From positions 1 through 12,021 of the forward strand of contig JASHRB010000123.1 of NCBI GenBank assembly GCA_030037575.1: DNA of 12,021 nt, written 5' to 3'. The notes under the pieces were generated by a model, which was given only the letters and a program-made list of their open reading frames with translations, had not been told where the DNA came from and made no database searches. The translations under genes and the position numbers were made by a program. The stretch is from Candidatus Sulfotelmatobacter sp. (GTDB taxonomy: Bacteria > Acidobacteriota > Terriglobia > Terriglobales > Acidobacteriaceae). Positions 1 to 6,727 of this stretch are shown in pieces; position 1 is the stretch's first letter, and each line of letters opens with the position of its first letter.

Positions 1-1466
1 CTCGCGTGCTTACGCTCGCCAGGGAAATCAGAGATCTTGCTTCCCTGCGCGAACGGCTCGAAGGCGAAAGGCGCGCAGCCGAGCATCAGTCAATGACGTC
101 GCACCACATTTTGCAGCAACTCGATTCTGAAGTGACTCGCGTAACCGAGCGCATGAACATTTCGCAATCTGAGTTGCAGCGACTCGGTGTGGAGCGCAGT
201 GAGCAGTGGTCGATCATGTCCGCTCGTCAAAGTGAGGTGGAAGGAATCGAGCTGAAACGCGCCGAGCTTGAGCAGAAGATTGCGGCTGGCCAGGCATCGC
301 TCAATAGCCTGCGCCAGCGTCGAGAACAAGCGGCACAAAGCAGCGCTGAGCGCGTAGCTCGAGTGGCTGCGCTTGAAGAACGGCATCGATCGGCCGGGGC
401 GGTGCTTGCGCGGATCGATTCCTCGTTGGCTGAGATGAATGAGCGTTTGCCTTCGCTTGCTTCGCAAATCGAGGGTGCGGCGGCGGAAAAATTGCAGCGC
501 GAAAACGAAAATCTTCAGCTCGAACAGCAGGCCGCCGATTTTGAAGCCGAGCGCAACGCCGGCCAGGTGCGCGAAGGTCTGCTGCAATTGGAGAAAGATC
601 AACTGCGCGCCCGATTGACTGAAATCGATGAACTTTTGCGAAGTGCGCGTCAATTGCTTGACGCGGCGCGCGACCGGCGCGGCGAGTTGCAGGCCGCCGC
701 GGCCAAGCTGGAAGCCGACAAGATGCACATGGCCGAGACTTGCTTGAATGAACTGGGGGTCGAACGAGCGGTGTTGCTGGCTGATCGCGGCGTGAGCATA
801 CTCAGCGGAAATGAGCTTGCCGCCTGCGATCAGTCGTACCGCGAGATGCGTGCGAAGCTCGAATCAATGGGGCCGGTGAATATGATGGCCCTGGAAGAAT
901 ATCGCGAAACTGCTGAGCGCCACGGCTTCCTCGAAACCCAACGTAAAGACCTGATCGTATCCATCGAGAATACGACGGCAACGATTCGCGAAATCGACGA
1001 GGTCTCGCGGCAAAAATTCCACGAGGCGTTTACCAAGATCAACGAACACTTCCAGGCGACCTTCAAAAAGCTTTTCGGTGGCGGCAATGCCTTCATGAGG
1101 CTTATCGACGAGGAGAACTCGGCCGAAAGCGGCATCGATGTCATCGCGTCTCCACCGGGAAAACGCCTGCAAAGCGTGCTGCTGCTCTCCGGCGGCGAAA
1201 AAGCTCTTACCGCACTGGGTCTGCTCGTCGCTATATTCCAGTTCACGCCCAGCCCGTTCTGCATTCTCGACGAGGTCGACGCCCCGCTGGACGAAGCCAA
1301 CATCGGTCGCTTCACCGACCTCGTGAAAGAAATGAGCCTGCAAACTCAATTCGTGCTCATCACGCACAGCAAGAAAACCATGAGCATTGCGCCGGTTCTT
1401 TATGGCGTAACCATGCAGGAGCCCGGCGTGTCGAAGCTGGTTTCGGTGAGGTTTGGGGCGGCGTAG
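1..1466 (+). CDS. smc: Chromosome segregation protein SMC, C-terminal part (5' end outside window)
   Basis: This is the C-terminal ~487 residues of a structural-maintenance-of-chromosomes ATPase, which as a dimer with ScpA/ScpB organises and condenses the chromosome. The frame is open from the left edge, so the GTG at base 6 is not a real start. The first ~270 residues are Glu/Arg/Gln/Leu-rich coiled coil (the returning arm of the SMC rod). The conserved lead-in to the head follows (GPVNMMALEEY near 870-905, then FKKLFGGG near 1060-1085). The C-terminal ABC head shows the signature motif LSGGEK (1185-1202), Walker B FCILDE (1257-1274), D-loop APLDE, and the switch histidine in LITHSKKT. The N-terminal head with Walker A and the hinge lie upstream. 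Full bacterial SMC is about 1150-1300 residues, so roughly 40% is present. It ends normally with TAG; the family assignment is very secure. Confidence 0.97.
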   Translation, partial: RVLTLAREIRDLASLRERLEGERRAAEHQSMTSHHILQQLDSEVTRVTERMNISQSELQRLGVERSEQWSIMSARQSEVEGIELKRAELEQKIAAGQASLNSLRQRREQAAQSSAERVARVAALEERHRSAGAVLARIDSSLAEMNERLPSLASQIEGAAAEKLQRENENLQLEQQAADFEAERNAGQVREGLLQLEKDQLRARLTEIDELLRSARQLLDAARDRRGELQAAAAKLEADKMHMAETCLNELGVERAVLLADRGVSILSGNELAACDQSYREMRAKLESMGPVNMMALEEYRETAERHGFLETQRKDLIVSIENTTATIREIDEVSRQKFHEAFTKINEHFQATFKKLFGGGNAFMRLIDEENSAESGIDVIASPPGKRLQSVLLLSGGEKALTALGLLVAIFQFTPSPFCILDEVDAPLDEANIGRFTDLVKEMSLQTQFVLITHSKKTMSIAPVLYGVTMQEPGVSKLVSVRFGAA

Positions 1467-1677
1467 AACCGCGGGAATAAAGCGAGCAAATGACATCGAC
1501 GCGGCCACCCGAGATCATTTAAAAAGCGCGCCTTAGATATTCACCGCTATCCTCAGCTTTTCCACAGCCTGGTGATGCGAGCGACCCGCTGGCCCCAGGT
1601 GGATTCTATGGGGCGCTGGTAAAAACTCATCCTTCTCAACAGGATACAAATCTGCTTTTTCGAACTAGGTTCTCTCG

Positions 1678-1705
1678 TTGACAAAAAATTCTTAGGGTCT
1701 AAAAT
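1678..1705 (+). promoter_or_regulatory. Sigma70-type promoter for purC
   Basis: A perfect -35 box TTGACA (1678-1683) is separated by 16 bases from TAAAAT (1700-1705), which matches the -10 consensus at 5 of 6 positions. Transcription would begin near 1711-1713, leaving a leader of about 25 bases before the purC ATG at 1737. That leader has no recognisable Shine-Dalgarno sequence, so initiation may depend on the short A/T-rich leader. The promoter lies in the 270-base gap between smc and purC, in which I see nothing else (no strong terminator after smc, no small gene). Confidence 0.65.
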
Positions 1706-1736
1706 ACGCCTCGCTCCTTGCCTGTAAAATCCCGAT

Positions 1737-2648
1737 ATGAGTTCTAATCTGCTCGATCCCGTCATTTTGCAAACCGAGTTTCCCGACCTCCAGCTTCAAA
1801 CCAGCGGCAAAGTCCGTGATGTCTATCAACTCGGTGGCGAACGGCTGCTGTTCGTGGCCACCGACCGCATCTCCGCATTTGATTACGTCCTGGCTACCGG
1901 CATTCCCAATAAAGGCCTCGTTCTGACGCAGATGTCTTTATTTTGGTTCGATTTTTTTTCTGATATTGTTCCGAATCATCTCCTAACCGCCGACGTCGAT
2001 GGCTATCCGAAGGAAGTGCGGAAGTACGCCGGCCGGTTAACCGGCCGCTCGATGATTGTGCAACGCGCCCAGATGTTTCCCGTTGAATGCGTGGTGCGCG
2101 GCTACATTTCGGGTTCGGCATGGAAGGAATATCAGGTATCGGGCAAGGTGTGCGGAATCGATTTGCCTGCGGGATTGCGCGAATCGGAAGCGTTTCCGGA
2201 GCCGATTTTCACTCCGTCCACGAAAGCAATCAGCGGCCACGACGAAAACATTTCGTTCGCTCGCATGTGCGAAATTGTAGGCGCCGCTACGGCGAGTCAG
2301 TTGCGTGACCTGACTTTGCGGATCTACAAAAAGGCCGCCGCGTACGCACGCCAGCGTGGCATTATTATTGCGGACACCAAGTTTGAGTTCGGGCGCACGG
2401 CGCAGGGAATTACGCTCGCGGATGAGGTCCTAACCCCCGATTCATCGCGCTTTTGGCCAGCCGACAAATACGTATTCGGTCGCTCGCAGGAATCCTACGA
2501 TAAGCAATACGTCCGTGATTACCTGGAACAGATCCGCTGGAATAAGCAGCCTCCCGCACCGGCTCTGCCGGCTGAAGTTGCCGTTCGCACCAGCGAGAAG
2601 TATCTTGAGGCCTATTTCCAGCTCACCGGTCGCAAGCTGGATGTGTAG
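1737..2648 (+). CDS. purC: Phosphoribosylaminoimidazole-succinocarboxamide synthase (SAICAR synthetase)
   Basis: PurC catalyses the ATP-dependent condensation of CAIR with L-aspartate to SAICAR, a step of de novo purine (IMP) synthesis in the cytoplasm. Visible family motifs are SGKVRDVY (residues 23-30, nucleotide-binding lobe), TDRISAFD (42-49), VVRGYISGSAWKEY (119-132), the ISGHDEN segment (165-171), IIIADTKFEFG (209-219) and LADEVLTPDSSRFW (227-240). At 303 residues it belongs to the longer class resembling yeast Ade1 (~306) rather than the ~240-residue class common in many bacteria. The ATG at 1737 is preferred because it lies just behind a good promoter and gives the expected N-terminus, although no clear ribosome binding site precedes it. 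The cvpA-like gene follows after 39 bases and is probably cotranscribed. A run of eight T (1952-1959) lies inside the gene. Confidence 0.97.
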   Translation: MSSNLLDPVILQTEFPDLQLQTSGKVRDVYQLGGERLLFVATDRISAFDYVLATGIPNKGLVLTQMSLFWFDFFSDIVPNHLLTADVDGYPKEVRKYAGRLTGRSMIVQRAQMFPVECVVRGYISGSAWKEYQVSGKVCGIDLPAGLRESEAFPEPIFTPSTKAISGHDENISFARMCEIVGAATASQLRDLTLRIYKKAAAYARQRGIIIADTKFEFGRTAQGITLADEVLTPDSSRFWPADKYVFGRSQESYDKQYVRDYLEQIRWNKQPPAPALPAEVAVRTSEKYLEAYFQLTGRKLDV

Positions 2649-2687
2649 TGTTGAGGACCTCGGCGATGCGCGAGGCGGGAGAATCGC

Positions 2688-3236
2688 ATGACCGCGGCAG
2701 ACTGGCTGATTGTCGCGGTGGTGGTTTTGAATGTAATATTGGCCGCCATGCACGGCTTCTTCGCGGAGGCTTTCAGTGTGGCGGGGTTGATGGTTGGGTA
2801 CGTGGTCGCCGCCTGGCAGTACAGAAGATTCGCGGAGTGGATGGCGACGTTTTTGAAGTCGCAGTTGGTCGCTGAGATTATCGCGTTCCTGCTCATTTTT
2901 TTTTCGATCCTCCTGCTGTGCAGCGTAGCCGGCAGGGTCATGCGCAGATTGATGAAAGCGGCCGGGCTCAGCGGCTTCGACCGGTTTTTGGGAGCTTTGT
3001 TGGGCGTGCTGAAAGGCGGTTTGCTGGTAGCTGTGGTGCTGATGGGAATGACGGCCTTTGCCCCCACTTCCCAGGTACTCGACAAGTCGGAACTTGCCCC
3101 GTATTTCCTGGTGGTTGGACGGGCCGCCATTTGGCTGGCGCCGTCGGAGTTGCGTGCGCGCTTTTATGAAGGCTTGGATTTTCTGCACCGCGCTCCGAGG
3201 GATCTAACCGGTAATCCGGCGGCTCCGCGAAAGTAA
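2688..3236 (+). CDS. CvpA family inner-membrane protein
   Basis: This 182-residue protein has the CvpA (colicin V production) family layout: an N-terminal DWLIVAVVVLNVILA helix (residues 5-20) followed by GFFAEAFSVAGLMVGYVVA (23-42), a third helix at 62-81, and the typical FDRFLGALLGVLKGGLLVAVVL segment (97-118) with the conserved Asp-Arg and small-residue face. A soluble tail with Arg/Pro/Lys ends the protein. Family members sit in the inner membrane; their biochemical role is poorly defined, with links to colicin V export, envelope stress and biofilm. In E. coli cvpA lies upstream of purF; here it follows purC by 39 bases, so the purine-gene link is kept with a different partner. The start is supported by GGGAG at 2677-2681, six bases before ATG. 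A run of nine T (2896-2904) encodes part of helix 3 and could promote slippage. Confidence 0.88.
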   Translation: MTAADWLIVAVVVLNVILAAMHGFFAEAFSVAGLMVGYVVAAWQYRRFAEWMATFLKSQLVAEIIAFLLIFFSILLLCSVAGRVMRRLMKAAGLSGFDRFLGALLGVLKGGLLVAVVLMGMTAFAPTSQVLDKSELAPYFLVVGRAAIWLAPSELRARFYEGLDFLHRAPRDLTGNPAAPRK

Positions 3237-3293
3237 ATCGGCTGTCCGCTGTCGAAGGGAAACATCAGAGAAATTTTTAACGAGAGACCTACC

Positions 3294-3572
3294 GTGAAAG
3301 ATCAATTGGAAGCGCTTGTCCTGCAGATGTACAAAAGCAACATCCTCTACTCCGAGGGGGTGCGCGAGTTCAAAAAGCGGTTCATCTTGACTGTGCTTCA
3401 GGAAAACAAAGGCAACCAATGCCGCGCTGCGCGCGAGCTGGGAATGCATCGCAACACTCTAAGTCGCACCATTGGCGAACTCAGGATTGACGTCCGCCAG
3501 CTTCGCGATGGGGCGAAGCGTCCACCGCGAAGTGCGCGCCCTGTGTCGCTCGAAAAGAAGGCGGTGCGCTAG
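3294..3572 (+). CDS. Small Fis-type helix-turn-helix DNA-binding protein
   Basis: This 92-residue protein consists almost only of a Fis-like HTH_8 domain. An amphipathic stretch (residues 5-37, including EFKKRFILTVLQENKGN) leads into the helix-turn-helix NQCRAARELGMHRNTLSRTI (41-60), whose AARxLGMHRNTLxRxI pattern is the hallmark of the C-terminal DNA-binding domain of Fis and NtrC-type activators. There is no receiver, AAA+ or sensor domain, so it is either a nucleoid-associated Fis-like protein or a stand-alone regulator; the basic tail (residues 72-92) could add nonspecific DNA contacts. The GTG start at 3294 is preceded by GAGAG at 3282-3286, seven bases away. It follows the cvpA-like gene after 57 bases without a clear promoter, so cotranscription is possible. 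Target genes cannot be read from the sequence. Confidence 0.85.
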   Translation: MKDQLEALVLQMYKSNILYSEGVREFKKRFILTVLQENKGNQCRAARELGMHRNTLSRTIGELRIDVRQLRDGAKRPPRSARPVSLEKKAVR

Positions 3573-3620
3573 CAGCGGATGGCGTTCCCAGCAGACGCTG
3601 CACCCGCTTTGCCGTGCAGA

Positions 3621-3648
3621 TAAAAAGGCAGCCTCCAATGGGGCTGCC
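3621..3648 (-). terminator. Intrinsic terminator of the secreted TPR-like gene
   Basis: Read on the minus strand, a 7-bp perfect stem GGCAGCC/GGCTGCC (3648-3642 and 3633-3627) with an 8-base loop is followed at once by TTTTTA (3626-3621). It begins about 30 bases after the stop codon of the minus-strand gene ending at 3678. On the plus strand the hairpin has no T-run behind it, so it should act mainly on the minus strand, though the hairpin may also slow transcription arriving from the Fis-like gene. Confidence 0.85.
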
Positions 3649-3677
3649 CGGCCTGTCTAACTTCTAGCCGTTGCTTC

Positions 3678-5045
3678 TCATTGGCTCGCCGTGCTGTGAT
3701 GAACCGGTTTTCTAGTTGGAGTTGACGCGGCTTTCAGCAGCTTGCCGTTGTCCATGGTCATCATGAAGGGGTTGCTGGCATAGGAAGAGGGTTGGCCCTC
3801 GAAGTCGAGGCTGGTGCCATCTTTCGGAACCAATTTGAGCGGAACTTTTTCTCCCTCGGGAAAAGTGAGGGTTATGTCCGCTTTCTTCGCCTCGATGTCG
3901 TCTGAACTGCCAGCAATATCGAACTCCGTAGCGGTCGCATGAATGACGGTTCCATTCATCTGCACCGCCTTGCCTTTGATGGCGTTCCAAACCGTGTCCT
4001 GGTCTTCCTTTGAGCCATTGGTAAAAATGAACTGCCAAGTTGCGAAATCCATCTTATCGGGCGAGGCAGAGGTCACCATGTTGTGAGCCTGCTCGGCCGG
4101 CGTGGGAGCGGGTTTGATGGTAAATCCGGCGGGCGGATCGCCGTTGGTTTTAGCCTGGCCTAACACCTCGGCCCAGCCATCATCTCCCCCGTGATATTTG
4201 TCATATTGACTTTCCGCGTACTTGGCAATCTGCTGCTCGTACTGTGGATTCGGTGCAACCGCGGAGGCGCGTGCCGAAAACCAAATTGCATCGATGGGAT
4301 CAGCGCTGATCTTCGGATCGGGCGGAGCGGGACCAGCGTAGGCGAGAGCCAACGGATAAATTACGCTAAAGTCTTTTTGCTCATCGGGCGTACTGTCTGC
4401 CGCGGCGCGCAACGCTTTTCGGGCGCCATCGTAATCCTTCTCCGTGAGATCCGCAATTCCGATGGCCGCATCGAAAATGCCGGTCATCTGGTTCTTCATC
4501 TTTTCGTACTCGGCGTCGGACGTGCCTTGCGGCTTAGTGAATTTGGGCAAACATTCCAGCCCGGAGTCGCCGTACTTCTTTGCGTCCACGAGATCTTGTT
4601 TGGCGTTTGTGTCACCCCCTTGCGCCTTAAGCCGGTCAACAAATGCGAGCAGCGCCAGCCCGCGCACATTGCAGGGATCTACCGCCACCAGCTTCTCCGC
4701 GGTCTCCATAGTCTTAGCCTGGTTGTTGGTCTGCTGGTAATCCTGCATCAGCGTCTGCAAGGCGGCAACCTTCATCACACTGTTGGGATATTGCGTCAGG
4801 TAGGCCTCCAAACCGCTGATCCGTCCCGCCGGGTCCTTCTGCTCGATAGCGCCCATGTAGGCGTTATATTCGGCGGGATCCTTAATTACGGGTGCTTGTG
4901 GTGCTGCCGCGGGCGCTGGTGACACCGCGGCCTGTCCCTGCGCCGCCTGCCCGGGTGCAGGTAGCGGCTGCGCAGCGTTGGCAGGCCGCTCCGCCAACAC
5001 CGGGACAGCGATCCCAAGCACAGCCGTGACCAGAAACTTTTTCAT
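3678..5045 (-). CDS. Secreted TPR-like repeat protein of unknown function
   Basis: This 455-residue exported protein has a signal peptide (MKKFLVTAVLGIAVPVLAERPANA, likely cut near residue 24). A Pro/Ala/Gln-rich low-complexity linker follows (about 27-52), then helical repeats resembling tetratricopeptides (about 58-125 and 185-285), in which rows of small hydrophobic residues and 'AxxAL..AA' patterns recur. The C-terminal ~100 residues (355-440) are beta-rich (GKAVQMNGTVIHATATEFDI, then DGTSLDFEGQPSSY) and could be a small OB-like domain; this is an inference. Both start and export are well supported: ATG at 5045 has AAGGAG (5052-5057) seven bases upstream, whereas the further in-frame start at 5090 would put 15 polar residues before the signal peptide. 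It has its own promoter and terminator, so it is monocistronic. No enzymatic motif is seen; a periplasmic scaffold role is a guess. Confidence 0.85.
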   Translation of the reverse strand: MKKFLVTAVLGIAVPVLAERPANAAQPLPAPGQAAQGQAAVSPAPAAAPQAPVIKDPAEYNAYMGAIEQKDPAGRISGLEAYLTQYPNSVMKVAALQTLMQDYQQTNNQAKTMETAEKLVAVDPCNVRGLALLAFVDRLKAQGGDTNAKQDLVDAKKYGDSGLECLPKFTKPQGTSDAEYEKMKNQMTGIFDAAIGIADLTEKDYDGARKALRAAADSTPDEQKDFSVIYPLALAYAGPAPPDPKISADPIDAIWFSARASAVAPNPQYEQQIAKYAESQYDKYHGGDDGWAEVLGQAKTNGDPPAGFTIKPAPTPAEQAHNMVTSASPDKMDFATWQFIFTNGSKEDQDTVWNAIKGKAVQMNGTVIHATATEFDIAGSSDDIEAKKADITLTFPEGEKVPLKLVPKDGTSLDFEGQPSSYASNPFMMTMDNGKLLKAASTPTRKPVHHSTASQ

Positions 5046-5112
5046 CAGTTGCTCCTTAGCCTTATCGGGATGGACAATTCCTCGAAACATAATTCCTTAA
5101 CTTTGTGGCTGC

Positions 5113-5141
5113 ATTCTACTCGGACAGAGAGTCGCTCTCAA
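5113..5141 (-). promoter_or_regulatory. Sigma70-type promoter for the secreted TPR-like gene
   Basis: On the minus strand TTGAGA (5141-5136; 5 of 6 to the -35 consensus) is followed after 17 bases by TAGAAT (5118-5113; 5 of 6 to the -10 consensus). The predicted start of transcription near 5106 leaves a leader of about 60 bases before the ATG at 5045. Confidence 0.6.
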
Positions 5142-5159
5142 GTGGTGCCGTCGAGAGCT

Positions 5160-5390
5160 GTCGCTAGCGGCTGCTCCCGAACATCAGAACGGCAAGCCTG
5201 TGGACGTACAGCTACTGAACCCGCACACGGGGGTTGGCCGGATTATAAGTACCTATTGGCCTGAAGGCAAGACTGTCCCTCATGTGTACGTTTTCATTGT
5301 ATAAGATGCTTTCAACGCGTTCGGCAGGTGGCAGTCTTGAAATTTTGCCGGCGTGCTCTGCACCGGGAACAAATACACTCGGAGGATTTT
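5160..5390 (+). promoter_or_regulatory. Divergent intergenic region upstream of the SDR gene; weak promoter candidate
   Basis: The 345-base gap between the divergent TPR-like and SDR genes (5046-5390) holds the minus-strand promoter described separately. On the plus strand there is only a weak candidate, TATAAG at 5300-5305, without a convincing -35 box. A strong Shine-Dalgarno sequence GGAGG (5381-5385) lies five bases before the SDR ATG. No gene is supported here: one plus-strand frame is open for about 67 codons (5101-5301) but has no credible start or recognisable product. Confidence 0.3.
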
Positions 5391-6113
5391 ATGAGCCGCA
5401 ATGATTATCTTAGCGGACAAGTCGCTCTGATCACCGGAGCCGGTCGAGGTATCGGGGCTGCAATCGCGCGCCGCCTTTCACGTCTGGGCGCCATAAGCGT
5501 GCTATGCGGACGCACCCACTCTGCTCTTGAATCGACGTCCCAAGCCATCACGCAAAGCGGCGGCGAAGCCAAGACCGTTTTTTGCGATGTGGGCAAACTT
5601 CAGTCGGTCCAAAATGCGGCACGTCAAATTGAGGCGACGTTAGGGCGTGTGGACATTCTTGTGAACAACGCCGGTGTCGGTGGGTTTGGCGCTCCTTTGC
5701 ATCAGCTTCCGCCGGAAGAATGGGACCACATCCTGAACACCAATCTGAGGGGAGTGTATTACATGACGCGCGCCTTCGTGCCCATGATGATCCGCGCACG
5801 TTCCGGCAACATCATCAACATCTCATCCCTTGCCGGGAAGAATCCCCTTCCGAATGGCGCAGCCTACGCCGCTTCCAAGTGGGGGCTGAACGGCTTGAGC
5901 TATTCGCTGGCGGAAGAATTGCGCGGTTACAACATTCGGGTTTCATTGATCTGCCCGGGTTCAACCAATACCGACCTGAGCCCGCACGCCGGCCAGGATC
6001 CCGCAAAAATGCTGCAACCTGAAGACGTGGCGCATGTCGTCGCGATGCTGGTAACCCAAAACCCGCAGTCATTCGTGAGCGAGATATCTTTGCGTCCTAC
6101 GCAGAAGCCTTAA
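5391..6113 (+). CDS. Classical short-chain dehydrogenase/reductase (SDR)
   Basis: This is a complete 240-residue NAD(P)(H)-dependent oxidoreductase of the classical SDR family with a single Rossmann fold. It shows the cofactor glycine motif TGAGRGIG (residues 15-22), Asp66 in the CDV segment that contacts adenine, NNAG (92-95), and the catalytic set Asn118, Ser146 (INISSLAG), Tyr159 and Lys163 (YAASK), followed by the CPG turn. Arg19 in the glycine loop and Arg41 after the second strand suggest a preference for NADP(H). The sequence resembles 3-oxoacyl-ACP reductase (FabG)-like enzymes, but there is no fatty-acid gene nearby and the substrate cannot be told. The start at 5391 is chosen because GGAGG lies five bases upstream; the frame extends to 5328 but that part has no ribosome binding site and adds nothing conserved. 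It stands alone, convergent with the next gene. Confidence 0.93.
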   Translation: MSRNDYLSGQVALITGAGRGIGAAIARRLSRLGAISVLCGRTHSALESTSQAITQSGGEAKTVFCDVGKLQSVQNAARQIEATLGRVDILVNNAGVGGFGAPLHQLPPEEWDHILNTNLRGVYYMTRAFVPMMIRARSGNIINISSLAGKNPLPNGAAYAASKWGLNGLSYSLAEELRGYNIRVSLICPGSTNTDLSPHAGQDPAKMLQPEDVAHVVAMLVTQNPQSFVSEISLRPTQKP

Positions 6114-6201
6114 GCCAGCAGGAAGAAAGCTGAAGGCAGCCGCATTTCGCAGCCAGACCGATGCCCGGGGTGCGATTGTCGTTTGGCCAAGCCGTTGCAG
6201 A

Positions 6202-6522
6202 TTATTTCTCCAAAACCCTGACAGCCTTGGGAGCACCTTTCAGGGCACGCTCTTTTCTGAGGGCACGAGCTACGTCACCGAGTGGAATCTCCTGTGGAAT
6301 CGACCCCAGCTCAGAGAGGGGCACTTCGCCCTTCGCATAAGCGTAGACGGAAGTGTCGAGCAAGGTGGTTTCCTGCGCCATGGCATGCTGCGAAGCGTGC
6401 TCGCTGTGCTCCGCCATTTGCATCGGCTGCGCAATGGGGTTCAATACAGCGGCCGTCTGCGAGAAAGCGGCGGTGGCGGAAAAGCAACAAAGGAAACAGA
6501 CTGCGCAAAGAATGTTTTTCAT
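6202..6522 (-). CDS. Small secreted protein with a His/Met-rich segment, function unknown
   Basis: I do not recognise a named family. The 106-residue product begins with a signal peptide (MKNILCAVCFLCCFSATAAFSQ, cleavage probable near residue 20-22) unusually rich in cysteine (Cys6, 9, 12, 13). The mature part starts with a His/Met stretch (residues 34-48: Met34, Met36, His39, His42, His46, Met48), which could bind a metal such as copper; this is an inference only. It ends with a basic amphipathic tail LGDVARALRKERALKG (81-96). I recall similar LGDVAR-type tails in small exported acidobacterial proteins, but cannot verify it. The start at 6522 is preferred over the longer frame (6555) because it begins directly with the signal peptide and has GAGGA about eight bases upstream. 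It is convergent with the SDR gene (88-base gap, no clear terminator) and downstream of the CLC gene on the same strand. Confidence 0.72.
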   Translation of the reverse strand: MKNILCAVCFLCCFSATAAFSQTAAVLNPIAQPMQMAEHSEHASQHAMAQETTLLDTSVYAYAKGEVPLSELGSIPQEIPLGDVARALRKERALKGAPKAVRVLEK

Positions 6523-6669
6523 AGCGTGATCCTCGTCTGAGGGACTTGCCAGCATTTAAAAGACTCTATCAGAACGCCCGACCAGCAAGGCATCTGGCGT
6601 GGTATGGGCAATCCGCGTACCAGAAACCGCTAGCTGGAATTCGACTTAGCCAGCTTTGCCGGAGGCAGA

Positions 6670-6710
6670 GTGCAAGACTTTGCACACGTGGGGAATTCGC
6701 GCTCCCCACG
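6670..6710 (-). terminator. Tandem hairpins behind the CLC gene (possible terminator)
   Basis: Just after the CLC stop codon (6728) the minus strand meets a perfect 8-bp stem, CGTGGGGA/TCCCCACG (6710-6703 with 6694-6687, 8-base loop). A second hairpin, GTGCAA/TTGCAC (6685-6680 with 6675-6670, 4-base loop), follows directly. Neither is followed by a T-run, so this is not a canonical intrinsic terminator; it may be a hairpin-only terminator or a 3' end stabiliser. A third, weaker stem, AGCTGG/CCAGCT, lies at 6632-6655. The rest of the 205-base gap to the small secreted gene holds no gene. Confidence 0.4.
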
Positions 6711-6727
6711 CTTTAGAGCCCATGATT

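Noticed and set aside
90..1508. Long minus-strand open frames opposite smc (about 160-214 codons)
   Set aside because: They are antisense shadows of a well-supported smc reading frame and have no recognisable domains or ribosome binding sites.
2442..3188. A 248-codon minus-strand frame opposite purC and the cvpA-like gene
   Set aside because: Its product is rich in Gln, His and Arg without any domain, and it overlaps two confident plus-strand genes.
4191..4922. A 243-codon plus-strand frame inside the secreted TPR-like gene
   Set aside because: The minus-strand gene has a signal peptide, ribosome binding site, promoter and terminator; the plus frame has none of these.
5101..5301. Plus-strand frame open for about 67 codons upstream of the SDR gene
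   Set aside because: It has no credible start codon or ribosome binding site and no recognisable family; a gene remnant is possible but not supported.
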